NCBI GenBank assembly: GCA_027064665.1
Contig: JAMOPH010000297.1
Location: 1-9,594 of the forward strand
Direction of reading: 5' to 3'
Origin: a bacterium
GTDB taxonomy: Bacteria; UBP14; UBA6098; B30-G16
Length of the DNA stretch: 9,594 bases
Part shown: piece by piece, positions 1-7,022 of the stretch
Position numbering within the stretch: position 1 is the first letter of the stretch
Layout: each line of letters opens with the position of its first letter
Notes under the pieces: generated by a model
What the model was told of the DNA's origin: nothing
Databases searched by the model: none
What the model saw: only the letters and a program-made list of their open reading frames with translations
Translations under genes and position numbers: made by a program

Positions 1-263
1 ATGGTCGCCGCAGACTGGTGCTGACCATTCTTTTGGGATTTATCTTCGGCTCGCTGTTGAGACTTGTGGCGCAGAATCTAATCCCGCCGAAATATATCAG
101 TTTTGACCCCATCGGGTATGTTATCCCCGGGCTTTTGGCATACTGGATGGAAAAGCAGGGCATCACCGAGACCATAACCGGGCTTATAATCGCCAGTGTT
201 CTGGTTAGAATGGCTGTGATACTGCTCAACGGCGGGCGCCCGATTGAGATTTATTGGTTTTAA
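1..263 (+). CDS. pgsC: Poly-gamma-glutamate biosynthesis protein PgsC/CapC, C-terminal part (5' end outside window)
   Basis: PgsC is the small integral-membrane partner of the ligase PgsB in the complex that makes and exports poly-gamma-glutamate. The frame is open from base 3, and the first visible residues are GRRRLVLTILLGF. From memory, this lines up with the GRRK...LITG segment in the middle of Bacillus PgsC (about 150 residues), so roughly the last 86 residues are present. Further matches are the DPIGYVIPGLLAYWMEKQGI segment (Bacillus: GIGIIVPGLIANTIQKQGL) and a final hydrophobic helix, which here is followed by a short polar tail ending EIYWF. An in-frame GTG at 18 is an internal Val codon, not the start, because homology continues upstream of it. 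pgsB is expected just outside the left edge, and pgsW follows after 143 bases. The identification is strong, although most of the N-terminal half is not visible. Confidence 0.9.
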   Translation, partial: GRRRLVLTILLGFIFGSLLRLVAQNLIPPKYISFDPIGYVIPGLLAYWMEKQGITETITGLIIASVLVRMAVILLNGGRPIEIYWF

Positions 264-345
264 TTGCGAAGTCTGGAAGCGATATATGAGAGGAATAAAA
301 TAAAAGGGTTTCGTCTGCTGCCATAGGCAGAGGAAAGATAAACGG

Positions 346-385
346 TTCTCCTTCTTCTTGGGAGAAGGAGTTAGAAGACGAGGGG
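346..385. repeat. Hairpin in the pgsC-pgsW gap, possible copy of a dispersed REP-like repeat
   Basis: CTCCTTCT (348-355) and AGAAGGAG (363-370) form a perfect 8-bp stem around a 7-base loop. The right arm is followed by TTAGAAGACGAGGGG. No T-run follows, so this is not a classical Rho-independent terminator. The layout of a pyrimidine arm, GGGAGAAGG and then a GTTAG...GAGGGG tail resembles short intergenic palindromes that I remember as being scattered in many copies through diverse bacterial genomes. Only one clear copy is in this window, so the repeat assignment is inference. A smaller stem, CTGCC/GGCAG (318-322/326-330), lies just upstream. The hairpin could also act as an mRNA processing or stability element between pgsC and pgsW. 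I see nothing else in the 264-406 gap apart from the pgsW ribosome binding site. Confidence 0.45.
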
Positions 386-406
386 TGTGCAGAAAGGTAT
401 CAAAAA

Positions 407-1510
407 ATGTTCTGGCGGGCATCAAGGGTAAAGAGAGGGTCGCTCATACTTCTGGCGGTTGTGGGGCTTGTGATAATCTACCTTGTGGAGATGACCCTTC
501 ACCGGGTAAAACAGCCGTATTTTGAGGAAAAACTTGCGGCGGCAAAACTTGCCCGGCGGGCGCAGGAGGCAATAAAATATGCCATCGCACAAAGGCATAT
601 CGCAATAGACCGTGTCTCCGACCCCAACGAAACCGGGCTCATCGGCGAGGAGTTCACCCTCATAACCACCGACCAGGGCGACCTTGAGGCAAAACTTACC
701 ACCACCGACCCCAACTGGGCAGCGGTTGTCGTTGATATGCTCAAATCCGCCGGAGTTGACAGCGGCGACTATGTGGCGGTGGCGTGGACAGGCTCTATGC
801 CGGCGATGAACATCGCAGTTCTGGCGGCGATTGAGACGATTGGCGCAATCCCGGTGATTATCTCCTCCATCGGGGCGTCAATGTGGGGGGCGAACAACCC
901 CGATTTCGCCTGGCTTGATATGGAAAAATACCTGTATGACCGTGGAATTTTCCACTACCGCAGTGTTGCCGCCTCAATCGGCGGGAGAGGCGACAGAGGC
1001 GCAAATATCTCGCCCGAGGGAAGGCAGTTGTGCCGCCAGATTGCCCGGCGCAACGGCGTCCCCCTCATTGAAGCCGACAACCTTGACGATGCCATCAAAA
1101 TGCGGATGAAGATATATAAAGAGCATCTTCCCCCCGGGAAAAAATATGCGGCATACATAAATGTCGGCGGGGGGGTGGCATCTGTGGGTTCTGCGCACAA
1201 TGTTGGCGGAGTCCGCCCCGGCATAACAAAACACCTGCCCCGTGGGAACTATCCAATCCGCGGCGCTATGATTCGCTTCGGATATCTGGGCGTGCCGATA
1301 ATAGACATCTCCGACATAAAGTATCTTGCGAAAAAATACGGTATGCCAATCGCCCCCGAGCCAATTCCCGAGCCGCCAGCCGGCGGAGTGTTCTTCAAAA
1401 ATCAATACCGCACAGAAATCGTTCTCGTTCTTTTGATTCTTTATGCCGCCCTGACCTTTGTGGTCATAAGGATTGATATAAAGGCGTATTTCCGGCGAAA
1501 AACCTCGTAG
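407..1510 (+). CDS. pgsW: Poly-gamma-glutamate system protein PgsW
   Basis: This 367-residue protein resembles the family named 'poly-gamma-glutamate system protein', which sits beside pgsB and pgsC in many PGA loci. Its biochemical role is unknown to me. It has a basic N-terminus, a membrane helix at about residues 12-31, a large soluble central part and a second helix at about 336-356 followed by a basic end (RRKTS). By the positive-inside rule both ends should be cytoplasmic and the middle extracytoplasmic. The central part has Gly/Ser-rich stretches that look conserved, including AWTGSMPAMN, SSIGASMWGANNPDFAWLDM and INVGGGVASVGSAHNVGG. I cannot place a known catalytic motif in them. The ATG at 407 is chosen because AAAGG lies at 393-397 and the first helix follows directly. 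By hand count about 13 of 41 Ile codons are ATA. It is probably co-transcribed with pgsC. Confidence 0.85.
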   Translation: MFWRASRVKRGSLILLAVVGLVIIYLVEMTLHRVKQPYFEEKLAAAKLARRAQEAIKYAIAQRHIAIDRVSDPNETGLIGEEFTLITTDQGDLEAKLTTTDPNWAAVVVDMLKSAGVDSGDYVAVAWTGSMPAMNIAVLAAIETIGAIPVIISSIGASMWGANNPDFAWLDMEKYLYDRGIFHYRSVAASIGGRGDRGANISPEGRQLCRQIARRNGVPLIEADNLDDAIKMRMKIYKEHLPPGKKYAAYINVGGGVASVGSAHNVGGVRPGITKHLPRGNYPIRGAMIRFGYLGVPIIDISDIKYLAKKYGMPIAPEPIPEPPAGGVFFKNQYRTEIVLVLLILYAALTFVVIRIDIKAYFRRKTS

Positions 1511-1516
1511 TTTCCT

Positions 1517-1569
1517 TGCAAATTTTTTATCTTTCTTGATTTTTGAAAGGTTTTGCATATTATCATTTG
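1517..1569 (+). promoter_or_regulatory. Candidate promoter and inverted repeat upstream of the peptidase gene
   Basis: The 80-base gap between pgsW and the peptidase is markedly AT-rich compared with its flanks. TTGATT (1536-1541) and TATTAT (1558-1563) are 16 bases apart and match the sigma-70 consensus at 4 of 6 and 5 of 6 positions. A Bacteroidetes-like minus-7 element, TATCATTTG (1561-1569), overlaps, but I see no TTTG at the usual upstream distance. TGCAAA (1517-1522) and TTTGCA (1552-1557) form an inverted repeat flanking the minus-35 position, with CTTTC/GAAAG (1531-1535/1545-1549) nested inside. This could be an operator or simply AT-rich noise. The position argues that the peptidase has its own transcription start, separate from the pgs genes. 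Confidence 0.4.
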
Positions 1570-1590
1570 ATAAATCAGAGGGGGCAAAAG

Positions 1591-4500
1591 ATGAAGGCGA
1601 AAGTATTTTGTCTTGCCGTGCTGGCGGCGGTTTTCCCCATCTGGGGCAGTGCGTTGAACGCAACCCTGCAAAATCCTTACAGTTATCAGGTTTCGTTTGA
1701 GATTGATTCCCTGCACACCGGGCAGATGGACGGTTTTGCCGTTATCACAATTCCCGGCGAGGATGGAATCTGCGGGCAGTTCGGCAAACCGCAGTTTCCG
1801 GCGGTGAGGGAACTTCTGCCGCTTCCTGCTGTTGGTGGATGGCATATCGTGGTCGTCAGCGCCGACACAGGGGAAATTCACCTGTCATCAAAGGGATTGC
1901 CCTCGCTGGTCTATCCCCGCCAGAGACCACGCCCGAAAGACTGTTCGCATCAGCAGTTTCTCTTCAACCGCCGGTGGTATTCCGACTCGGTCTTTGCGGA
2001 CAACTCCGGCTTTGCGCATCTGCGGGAATACGGCACAATTCGTGGGCAGAAAGTCGGCATACTTGAGATTGACCCGGTGATTTTCTACGACCCTGCCGCA
2101 GGGGTGATAAAATTCATCTCCTCGGCGCAGATTCGCATAGAATACGATTCGCCGCTGACATTTGATGCCAGGGCTTACCGCTCGCCGGTGTTTGCCCGTC
2201 TGCTGGCTGACATTTTGCCCATTCCCGCCGATATCCCGCCGGCGCCGGACTTTCCCATAGTTTACTGGGTCATCTACCCCGCCGAGTTCCACGATGCAAT
2301 CCAGCCGTTCATAACCTGGAAGCGGCAGATGGGCTATGATGTTATGGAGACGGAACTTTCCTCGCCGCCCACCGAGGACGAACTTGCCGCCGCAATTCAG
2401 AGCGCCTACGATACTCTGGAAAATCCCCCCGACTTTGTCCTTTTTGTGGGCGATGTTGACCAGATTCCGGCGCACAACACAGGAATGCACTACACCGACC
2501 TGTATTACTTCACCACTGACGGCGACGACTATCTGCCGGATATACTCTACGGCAGGTTTTCCTGTGCGACGGCGGAGCAGGTCAGCGCAATCGTTGAGAA
2601 GACACTTGTTCACGAGAAATTTCTGATGGGTTCGGTGGATTATCTGCGGCATCCGGTTTTTGTCGCCTGCGGCACCGACGGCGACTGGGAACTCGCCGAA
2701 AGCACGCACAGATATGTGTTCACGACATATTTAACCCCGCCGGAGTTTGAGCCTGAATCGCTCTGGGCGTATGACGGCGCCACAGGAAGCGATGTCCTTG
2801 ACGCCATCAACGAGGGCGCCTTGCTGGTGAACTACTCCGGGCACGGATACCACGGCGGCTGGGGAAATCCCTCTGTGTCATCGTCCGATATCGCCACGCT
2901 GACAAACGAGGGGATGTATCCTCTGGTGATTTCCAATGCCTGCCTCACGGGGAAATTTGATATGGACGAGTGTTTCGGCGAGGCGTGGATTCGTGCTGAC
3001 GGCAAGGGCGCTGTGGCGTTTATCGGTGCATCCAACTCAACATACTGGAATGAGGACGATATCTGGGAGCGCCGATGGTATGACGCCGTGTTTGAGGAGG
3101 GATACACCTCAATCGCCGGGGCAACATACTGGGCAGACCTCGCCGTGGACCTCGCAAGCAGCGAGGGACAGTATTACTTTGAAATCTACCATAATCTTGG
3201 CGACCCCTCGCTCTATCTCTACTGGGGCGAACCAACACCCATCACCGTGGATTTCTCCCACTGGTATGGCATTCTCCCCCTCGGCGAGGATTTTTATGAT
3301 ATCCCGGTCTCTGAAGATGGCGCACTGGTCAGCATCTGGCGGGACAGCGTAAGAGTTGGGGCGGCGATATCCTCCGGCGGTGTGGCGCACATTGTCCCGG
3401 AGTATTCCTTCACAGAGCCCGGCAGTGCAGTCGTCGTGGCGACAAAGCCCAACTTTTTCTCGCCATTCATACAGACCGTGTCCAACGAGTATCTGTGCCT
3501 GTATTCAATGTCGCCGGAGAGTCTTATGGTCAACGCCGACAACGACTTTGAGATAACGCTTCTTGCCGGCGACAGTTCCGGAATTGAGGGCGCAATGGTC
3601 ATCATCCGTGGGTTAGGGGTCTGCGAGACGACATTCACCGATGCCGACGGGCACGCCTCTATGACGGTCAATCCGCCGTATGGCGAGACACTTGCCGTTG
3701 AGGCGTATTCCGGCGACCGGAAAATACTGTCCAAGACAATTCCCACCTACGGCGCCGAGAACTGGAGCGTTGATTCGCTTGGCGTCTGGGTGCCGGCGGT
3801 GGAGCTTGCCGGAAGCCTCGCCGTCGGATTTGAGGGGAATATCGTCTTCACCCTTTCCGAGCCGGATTTCCGCTGTGTGATAGAGAGGGGCGATTCCGTC
3901 CTCTGCGATACGACATTTGCCGGGGACGGCGGCGAAATCGTCCTCACGCCTGAAGATGAAACTCCGCTTGAGATAAAATTTGCCAAGGTGGGGTATCTGA
4001 TTCACACGGCGGAGATTCCTGTGGTAATTGCCCGGGGACCGTTCAACGGCACGATAGCCGACACCTCGGGCACACCGATAACCGTGCGGGCGCAACTTAC
4101 CTTCATCCACGGCACAGACACAGTTTCCACATTCCGCAGCGACTGGGACGGCACCTTCTCCCTGCCGGGGAGTTTCGTGTGCGACACCTACACAGTGGCG
4201 ATTTCCGCCTTCGGATACTACGACACCACCTACACTTTCCTTCTGACCACGCAGGGGAACTACGAGTTCAATCTGACGCCTGCGCCCAGAAGCGAGATTT
4301 TCGTCAATATAACCGACACCGAGGGCAACCCAATTTCTGCGGAGATTCAACTTCTGACCACATCAACATCGGAACTTGTCAGCAGCGGCACGGAGATGTA
4401 TGATGGACATTTTTATCTGTCCTCGCAGCCGTTCACCGAATATGTGTTGTGTGTGCGCAGCCGTGGATATTCGCCGCAGCGAGTGGTGTTCACGCCCTCG

Positions 4501-5739
4501 GGAGATACCACCACCGTGGATGTGGTCCTTGAGCCCAACGATTACGATATTCTCATCGTTGACCTCACCTCCGACGGACTGACGGGGATATTTCTCAAGC
4601 GAGACCTTGACTCCCTTGGTTTCAGCGACACCGTGATTACGGAGTTCCCTGACACCACGCAGATGTGGCGATACAATCTTGTTATTGTGGCGTCCGGGCT
4701 GGACTCTAACACGATGACCTCGTCATATCTGGCTTCGCTTCTGGACTACCACCGCAAAGGGGGAAGGGTAATTTTTGAGGGCGGTGATGTGGCGTATCAG
4801 GTTATCGCCTCGGGAACTTTCAGCCCGACATACGCAAGGTATCTGTTGCATCTTTCCGAATATCACACCGATGTCGTCGGCGACAGCGGGTTGTTCATAA
4901 CCTCTGCTGCGCAGGACAGTTTTGTGTTCTTCTATCCGAACTTCCTTTTGAGCAGGTATTCAACCTATTCGGGGCTTATGAGACCGACGCAGTTTGATGT
5001 GGTCAGCCCCAGCGAGGATGCGTATCTGGTATATCACACCCGTGCGGACAGCACGAGAGGGTGCATTGTGATTTTCCCCGATTCCGAACACCGTGGGTTT
5101 GCCCGCAGTGCATTTTTCGGTGCGGCATACAATAACGCCTTTGTTTCGCCCACATCGGCGGCGGCGATTATGGCGAATCTGGTGGAGTATATTTTGCCGT
5201 CGGTGTCGGATAAGGGGTATCTCTATGGCAAAATTATGCTTGAGAGTGGTGCGCCCGGGTTTTTGTCCCAGATTCGTGCGGTGGGAAGCGAGGTCGTTGT
5301 GGATTCCGCCTTCGGCGATGGGCGGTATGTTATCGCCGCAAAACCGGGGGTGTATGAGGTCACATTCTCCCGCACCGGATACAGGGACACCACGGTCACT
5401 GTGGCGCTTTCCAATTTCCCGCCGACGCATCTGAACATAACTCTCAGATACGGCGAATATGTGTATGAGACCCTGCCGGAGAAATTGTTGATAGGTTCGC
5501 CGCAGCCCAATCCGTTCAACGGCGCCGTGGCAATAGATTTCGTCAACCCATCGGGCGGAAAACTGCGGGCGAAAATAACCGGCATAGACGGGAGACAAAT
5601 CGCAGAGTTCAATCTTGACGGAAAAAGACAGGGGAAATTGGTCTGGCGTCCTGAGGATGCGACGCCATCGGGAATATATTTCGTGTCGTTTAACTTTGAA
5701 AAAAGGCGTATTTGGCGGAAAGTTATATATATCAAATAG
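1591..5739 (+). CDS. Secreted gingipain-type cysteine peptidase (family C25) with T9SS sorting domain
   Basis: This 1382-residue predicted extracellular protease starts at ATG 1591, which has GAGGGGG at 1578-1584 and begins a clean signal peptide (MKAKVFCLAVLAAVFPIWGSA, cleavage after about residue 21). An in-frame TTG at 1543 lies upstream of the likely minus-10 and is rejected. Domains in order, numbered from this start: a C25 propeptide-like region (about 25-200, with GKPQFPAVRELLPLP); a C25 catalytic domain (about 219-550) with His418 in NYSGHGYHG and Cys451 in SNACLTG; an Ig-like domain as found after gingipain catalytic domains (about 551-635); further beta-rich modules (about 640-815); two carboxypeptidase-regulatory-like domains (about 816-894 and 901-981); an alpha/beta domain resembling glutamine-amidotransferase folds (about 985-1203); a third regulatory-like domain (about 1209-1290); and a C-terminal T9SS domain (1304-1382). 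The His-Cys spacing of 33 equals that in RgpB (His211/Cys244). Substrate preference cannot be read from the sequence. Confidence 0.92.
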   Translation: MKAKVFCLAVLAAVFPIWGSALNATLQNPYSYQVSFEIDSLHTGQMDGFAVITIPGEDGICGQFGKPQFPAVRELLPLPAVGGWHIVVVSADTGEIHLSSKGLPSLVYPRQRPRPKDCSHQQFLFNRRWYSDSVFADNSGFAHLREYGTIRGQKVGILEIDPVIFYDPAAGVIKFISSAQIRIEYDSPLTFDARAYRSPVFARLLADILPIPADIPPAPDFPIVYWVIYPAEFHDAIQPFITWKRQMGYDVMETELSSPPTEDELAAAIQSAYDTLENPPDFVLFVGDVDQIPAHNTGMHYTDLYYFTTDGDDYLPDILYGRFSCATAEQVSAIVEKTLVHEKFLMGSVDYLRHPVFVACGTDGDWELAESTHRYVFTTYLTPPEFEPESLWAYDGATGSDVLDAINEGALLVNYSGHGYHGGWGNPSVSSSDIATLTNEGMYPLVISNACLTGKFDMDECFGEAWIRADGKGAVAFIGASNSTYWNEDDIWERRWYDAVFEEGYTSIAGATYWADLAVDLASSEGQYYFEIYHNLGDPSLYLYWGEPTPITVDFSHWYGILPLGEDFYDIPVSEDGALVSIWRDSVRVGAAISSGGVAHIVPEYSFTEPGSAVVVATKPNFFSPFIQTVSNEYLCLYSMSPESLMVNADNDFEITLLAGDSSGIEGAMVIIRGLGVCETTFTDADGHASMTVNPPYGETLAVEAYSGDRKILSKTIPTYGAENWSVDSLGVWVPAVELAGSLAVGFEGNIVFTLSEPDFRCVIERGDSVLCDTTFAGDGGEIVLTPEDETPLEIKFAKVGYLIHTAEIPVVIARGPFNGTIADTSGTPITVRAQLTFIHGTDTVSTFRSDWDGTFSLPGSFVCDTYTVAISAFGYYDTTYTFLLTTQGNYEFNLTPAPRSEIFVNITDTEGNPISAEIQLLTTSTSELVSSGTEMYDGHFYLSSQPFTEYVLCVRSRGYSPQRVVFTPSGDTTTVDVVLEPNDYDILIVDLTSDGLTGIFLKRDLDSLGFSDTVITEFPDTTQMWRYNLVIVASGLDSNTMTSSYLASLLDYHRKGGRVIFEGGDVAYQVIASGTFSPTYARYLLHLSEYHTDVVGDSGLFITSAAQDSFVFFYPNFLLSRYSTYSGLMRPTQFDVVSPSEDAYLVYHTRADSTRGCIVIFPDSEHRGFARSAFFGAAYNNAFVSPTSAAAIMANLVEYILPSVSDKGYLYGKIMLESGAPGFLSQIRAVGSEVVVDSAFGDGRYVIAAKPGVYEVTFSRTGYRDTTVTVALSNFPPTHLNITLRYGEYVYETLPEKLLIGSPQPNPFNGAVAIDFVNPSGGKLRAKITGIDGRQIAEFNLDGKRQGKLVWRPEDATPSGIYFVSFNFEKRRIWRKVIYIK

Positions 5740-5748
5740 GAGAGAACA

Positions 5749-6030
5749 ATGTTTCTTCCGATGCTGCAGCCGGGGGAGGTCGGCGAAATCGTGGCGGTCT
5801 TCGGCGAGGGAGAACTTCGCCAGAGACTGCTTGACATAGGTTTTATACCGGGGCAGATAGTGAGGGTAATCAGATATGCGCCGCTGGGCGACCCGATAGA
5901 GGTTGAGATAATGGGGACACGGATTTCCCTTCGGCGTGAGGAGGCGGCGCTGATAAAAGTGCGCCCTATCAGGAGGAGGGGGAGGGGTAGGGGTCCCGGC
6001 GGCAGAAGACGAAAATGGCGCCTGTTTTGA
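5749..6030 (+). CDS. feoA: FeoA-domain protein with an Arg-rich C-terminal tail
   Basis: Residues 1-74 of this 93-residue protein form a complete FeoA/SH3-like domain. The recognisable signature includes LRQRLLDIGFIPGQIVRVI, PLGDPIEVEI and GTRISLRREEAALIKV. FeoA proteins are small cytoplasmic partners of the ferrous iron transporter FeoB, and similar domains also occur on DtxR-type regulators. No feoB is visible in the window, so it is either an orphan or works with a distant feoB. Residues 75-93 are an unusual extension with 9 Arg and 1 Lys in 19 residues, encoded by the G-rich run beginning at 5972. FeoA domains normally end near residue 75. The start ATG 5749 is supported by AGGAGA at 5738-5743, which overlaps the TAG stop of the upstream peptidase gene. 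Translation of the two is therefore probably coupled. Confidence 0.88.
   Translation: MFLPMLQPGEVGEIVAVFGEGELRQRLLDIGFIPGQIVRVIRYAPLGDPIEVEIMGTRISLRREEAALIKVRPIRRRGRGRGPGGRRRKWRLF
5972..5993 (+). other. G-rich run inside the 3' end of feoA
   Basis: Within 22 bases there are G-runs of 2, 2, 5, 4 and 4 on the coding strand, separated by A or TA. The stretch encodes the start of the Arg/Gly-rich tail that follows the FeoA domain. It could form a two-layer G-quadruplex in DNA or mRNA, but it lacks the four runs of three or more G needed for a standard quadruplex call. It also resembles the G-rich arm of short dispersed repeats, so it may be repeat-derived. Confidence 0.4.
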
Positions 6031-6036
6031 AACAAT

Positions 6037-6870
6037 ATGAGCAGATGGCGTAAATCTTTCATCTCGGCGGGGTTAGGGGCAATCCTTTTGGGGTTGCTTC
6101 TTCTGGCTGGGGGATGTGTCCATCGGCAGGTGGAGTTCCCCAGACAGGTTAAATTCTCCCTCGCCGACAACGACGGCAACGACAACATATTTTTCGGTGT
6201 CCCGAAATCCCCGGCGGACACGGTGCTGAACCGAATTGGTTATTCGCTGGGATATTCCGACAGTCTAAAACTTGCGCTGTGGGTATCGTATTATTCCCGC
6301 AGGGATTGGGTTGATTCCCGTCCGCTGACGGGGCGAAAGTTCAAGCCCGACCCGGATATCCCATCGCAGTTTGCCGCAAAAAATCCGGATTACTACGGCT
6401 CCGGCTACGACCGGGGGCATCTTGCGATGCAGGCTGATATGCGCGGGCGTTCAGTGCAGTGCGAACTTGAGGCGTGTTATCTGTCCAATGTGGCGCCGCA
6501 GGTCCCACGCTTCAACAGGGGAATTTGGCTTGAGTTGGAGGAGAGAATCCGCGATTATGTCCGCCGCGACGGCGACTGCTGGATTATCACCGGTCCTGTG
6601 TTTTTCGGTCCGGTGAAAAAGACAATCGGCGAGGACTCAATCCCTGTGCCCGATGCGTTCTACAAAATTGTGATTGACACAGTCAGCGGAACGCTTGTTG
6701 CGGCGGCGTTTGTGATTCCGAACAAATCATCGCAGTTCCCGCCGGATTCGTTCGCGGTGAGCATTGACAGTGTTGAGGCGCTGACGCACATTGACTTTTT
6801 CCCCGACCTTCCCGACGAGGTTGAGGACCGCATTGAGGCGCAGACCCCCGATTTGAGCGCCATCCCGTAG
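6037..6870 (+). CDS. DNA/RNA non-specific endonuclease (NucA/Serratia nuclease type), predicted lipoprotein
   Basis: This 277-residue protein resembles the beta-beta-alpha-metal non-specific nucleases that cut DNA and RNA with Mg2+. The N-terminus (SRWRK, a hydrophobic stretch, then LLLLAGGC) is a plausible lipoprotein signal with Cys27 as the lipidated residue, so the mature enzyme would be envelope-anchored. The catalytic signature DRGHLAMQAD is intact, with His128 as general base. The downstream LSNVAPQVPRFNRGIWLELE follows the family pattern: Asn160 should be the metal ligand (32 residues after the His, against 30 in Serratia nuclease), and Glu168 is the following conserved acid. The gene starts 6 bases after the feoA stop. 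I see no clear Shine-Dalgarno, so translational coupling to feoA is likely. Nutrient scavenging or degradation of extracellular DNA are plausible roles. No immunity-protein candidate sits beside it, so a toxin role is less likely. Confidence 0.9.
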   Translation: MSRWRKSFISAGLGAILLGLLLLAGGCVHRQVEFPRQVKFSLADNDGNDNIFFGVPKSPADTVLNRIGYSLGYSDSLKLALWVSYYSRRDWVDSRPLTGRKFKPDPDIPSQFAAKNPDYYGSGYDRGHLAMQADMRGRSVQCELEACYLSNVAPQVPRFNRGIWLELEERIRDYVRRDGDCWIITGPVFFGPVKKTIGEDSIPVPDAFYKIVIDTVSGTLVAAAFVIPNKSSQFPPDSFAVSIDSVEALTHIDFFPDLPDEVEDRIEAQTPDLSAIP

Positions 6871-7018
6871 TGTGCCCTGCCGGTTGTTGCCCGATTTGTT
6901 CGGCGCCGTTTTGTGCGTTCAGGTTGAGGTTGTCGGGAACCACTTTGCCAAATCGCGAAAATTTTGTTGAAGTGGCACGATGACTGCTTAAATTTACGGT
7001 GCAAGGACTTGGAGGTGA
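6871..7018 (+). promoter_or_regulatory. hypB leader: weak promoter candidate, inverted repeat and strong RBS
   Basis: The 152-base gap after the nuclease is the only sizeable break in the right half, so hypB probably has its own promoter. TTGAAG (6967-6972) and TTAAAT (6988-6993) are 15 bases apart and form only a weak sigma-70-like pair. CCACTT (6940-6945) and AAGTGG (6970-6975) are a 6-bp inverted repeat around an AT-rich loop, extendable by two G-U pairs in RNA. A short stem, CCGA/TCGG (6891-6894/6900-6903), lies nearer the nuclease stop and precedes TTTT at 6909-6912. That is too weak to call a terminator. GGAGGTGA at 7011-7018 is a near-ideal Shine-Dalgarno that fixes the hypB start at 7023. 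I see no palindrome of the NikR type. Confidence 0.3.
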
Positions 7019-7022
7019 GAAA

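Noticed and set aside
348..370. Rho-independent terminator after pgsC
   Set aside because: The stem is convincing, but no T-run follows and the same-strand pgsW gene lies just downstream.
1543..1590. Upstream TTG start for the C25 peptidase
   Set aside because: It would add 16 residues before the signal peptide, lies upstream of the likely minus-10 and has no Shine-Dalgarno. ATG 1591 has one.
5223..6221. A 332-codon open frame on the minus strand across the peptidase end, feoA and the nuclease start
   Set aside because: It is antisense to three well-supported genes, of low complexity (Ser, Pro, Arg) and without a credible start or motif.
6037..6870. Nuclease as a polymorphic toxin or phage-defence effector
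   Set aside because: It has a lipoprotein signal, no toxin-delivery domain, no immunity-gene candidate and no defence genes around it.
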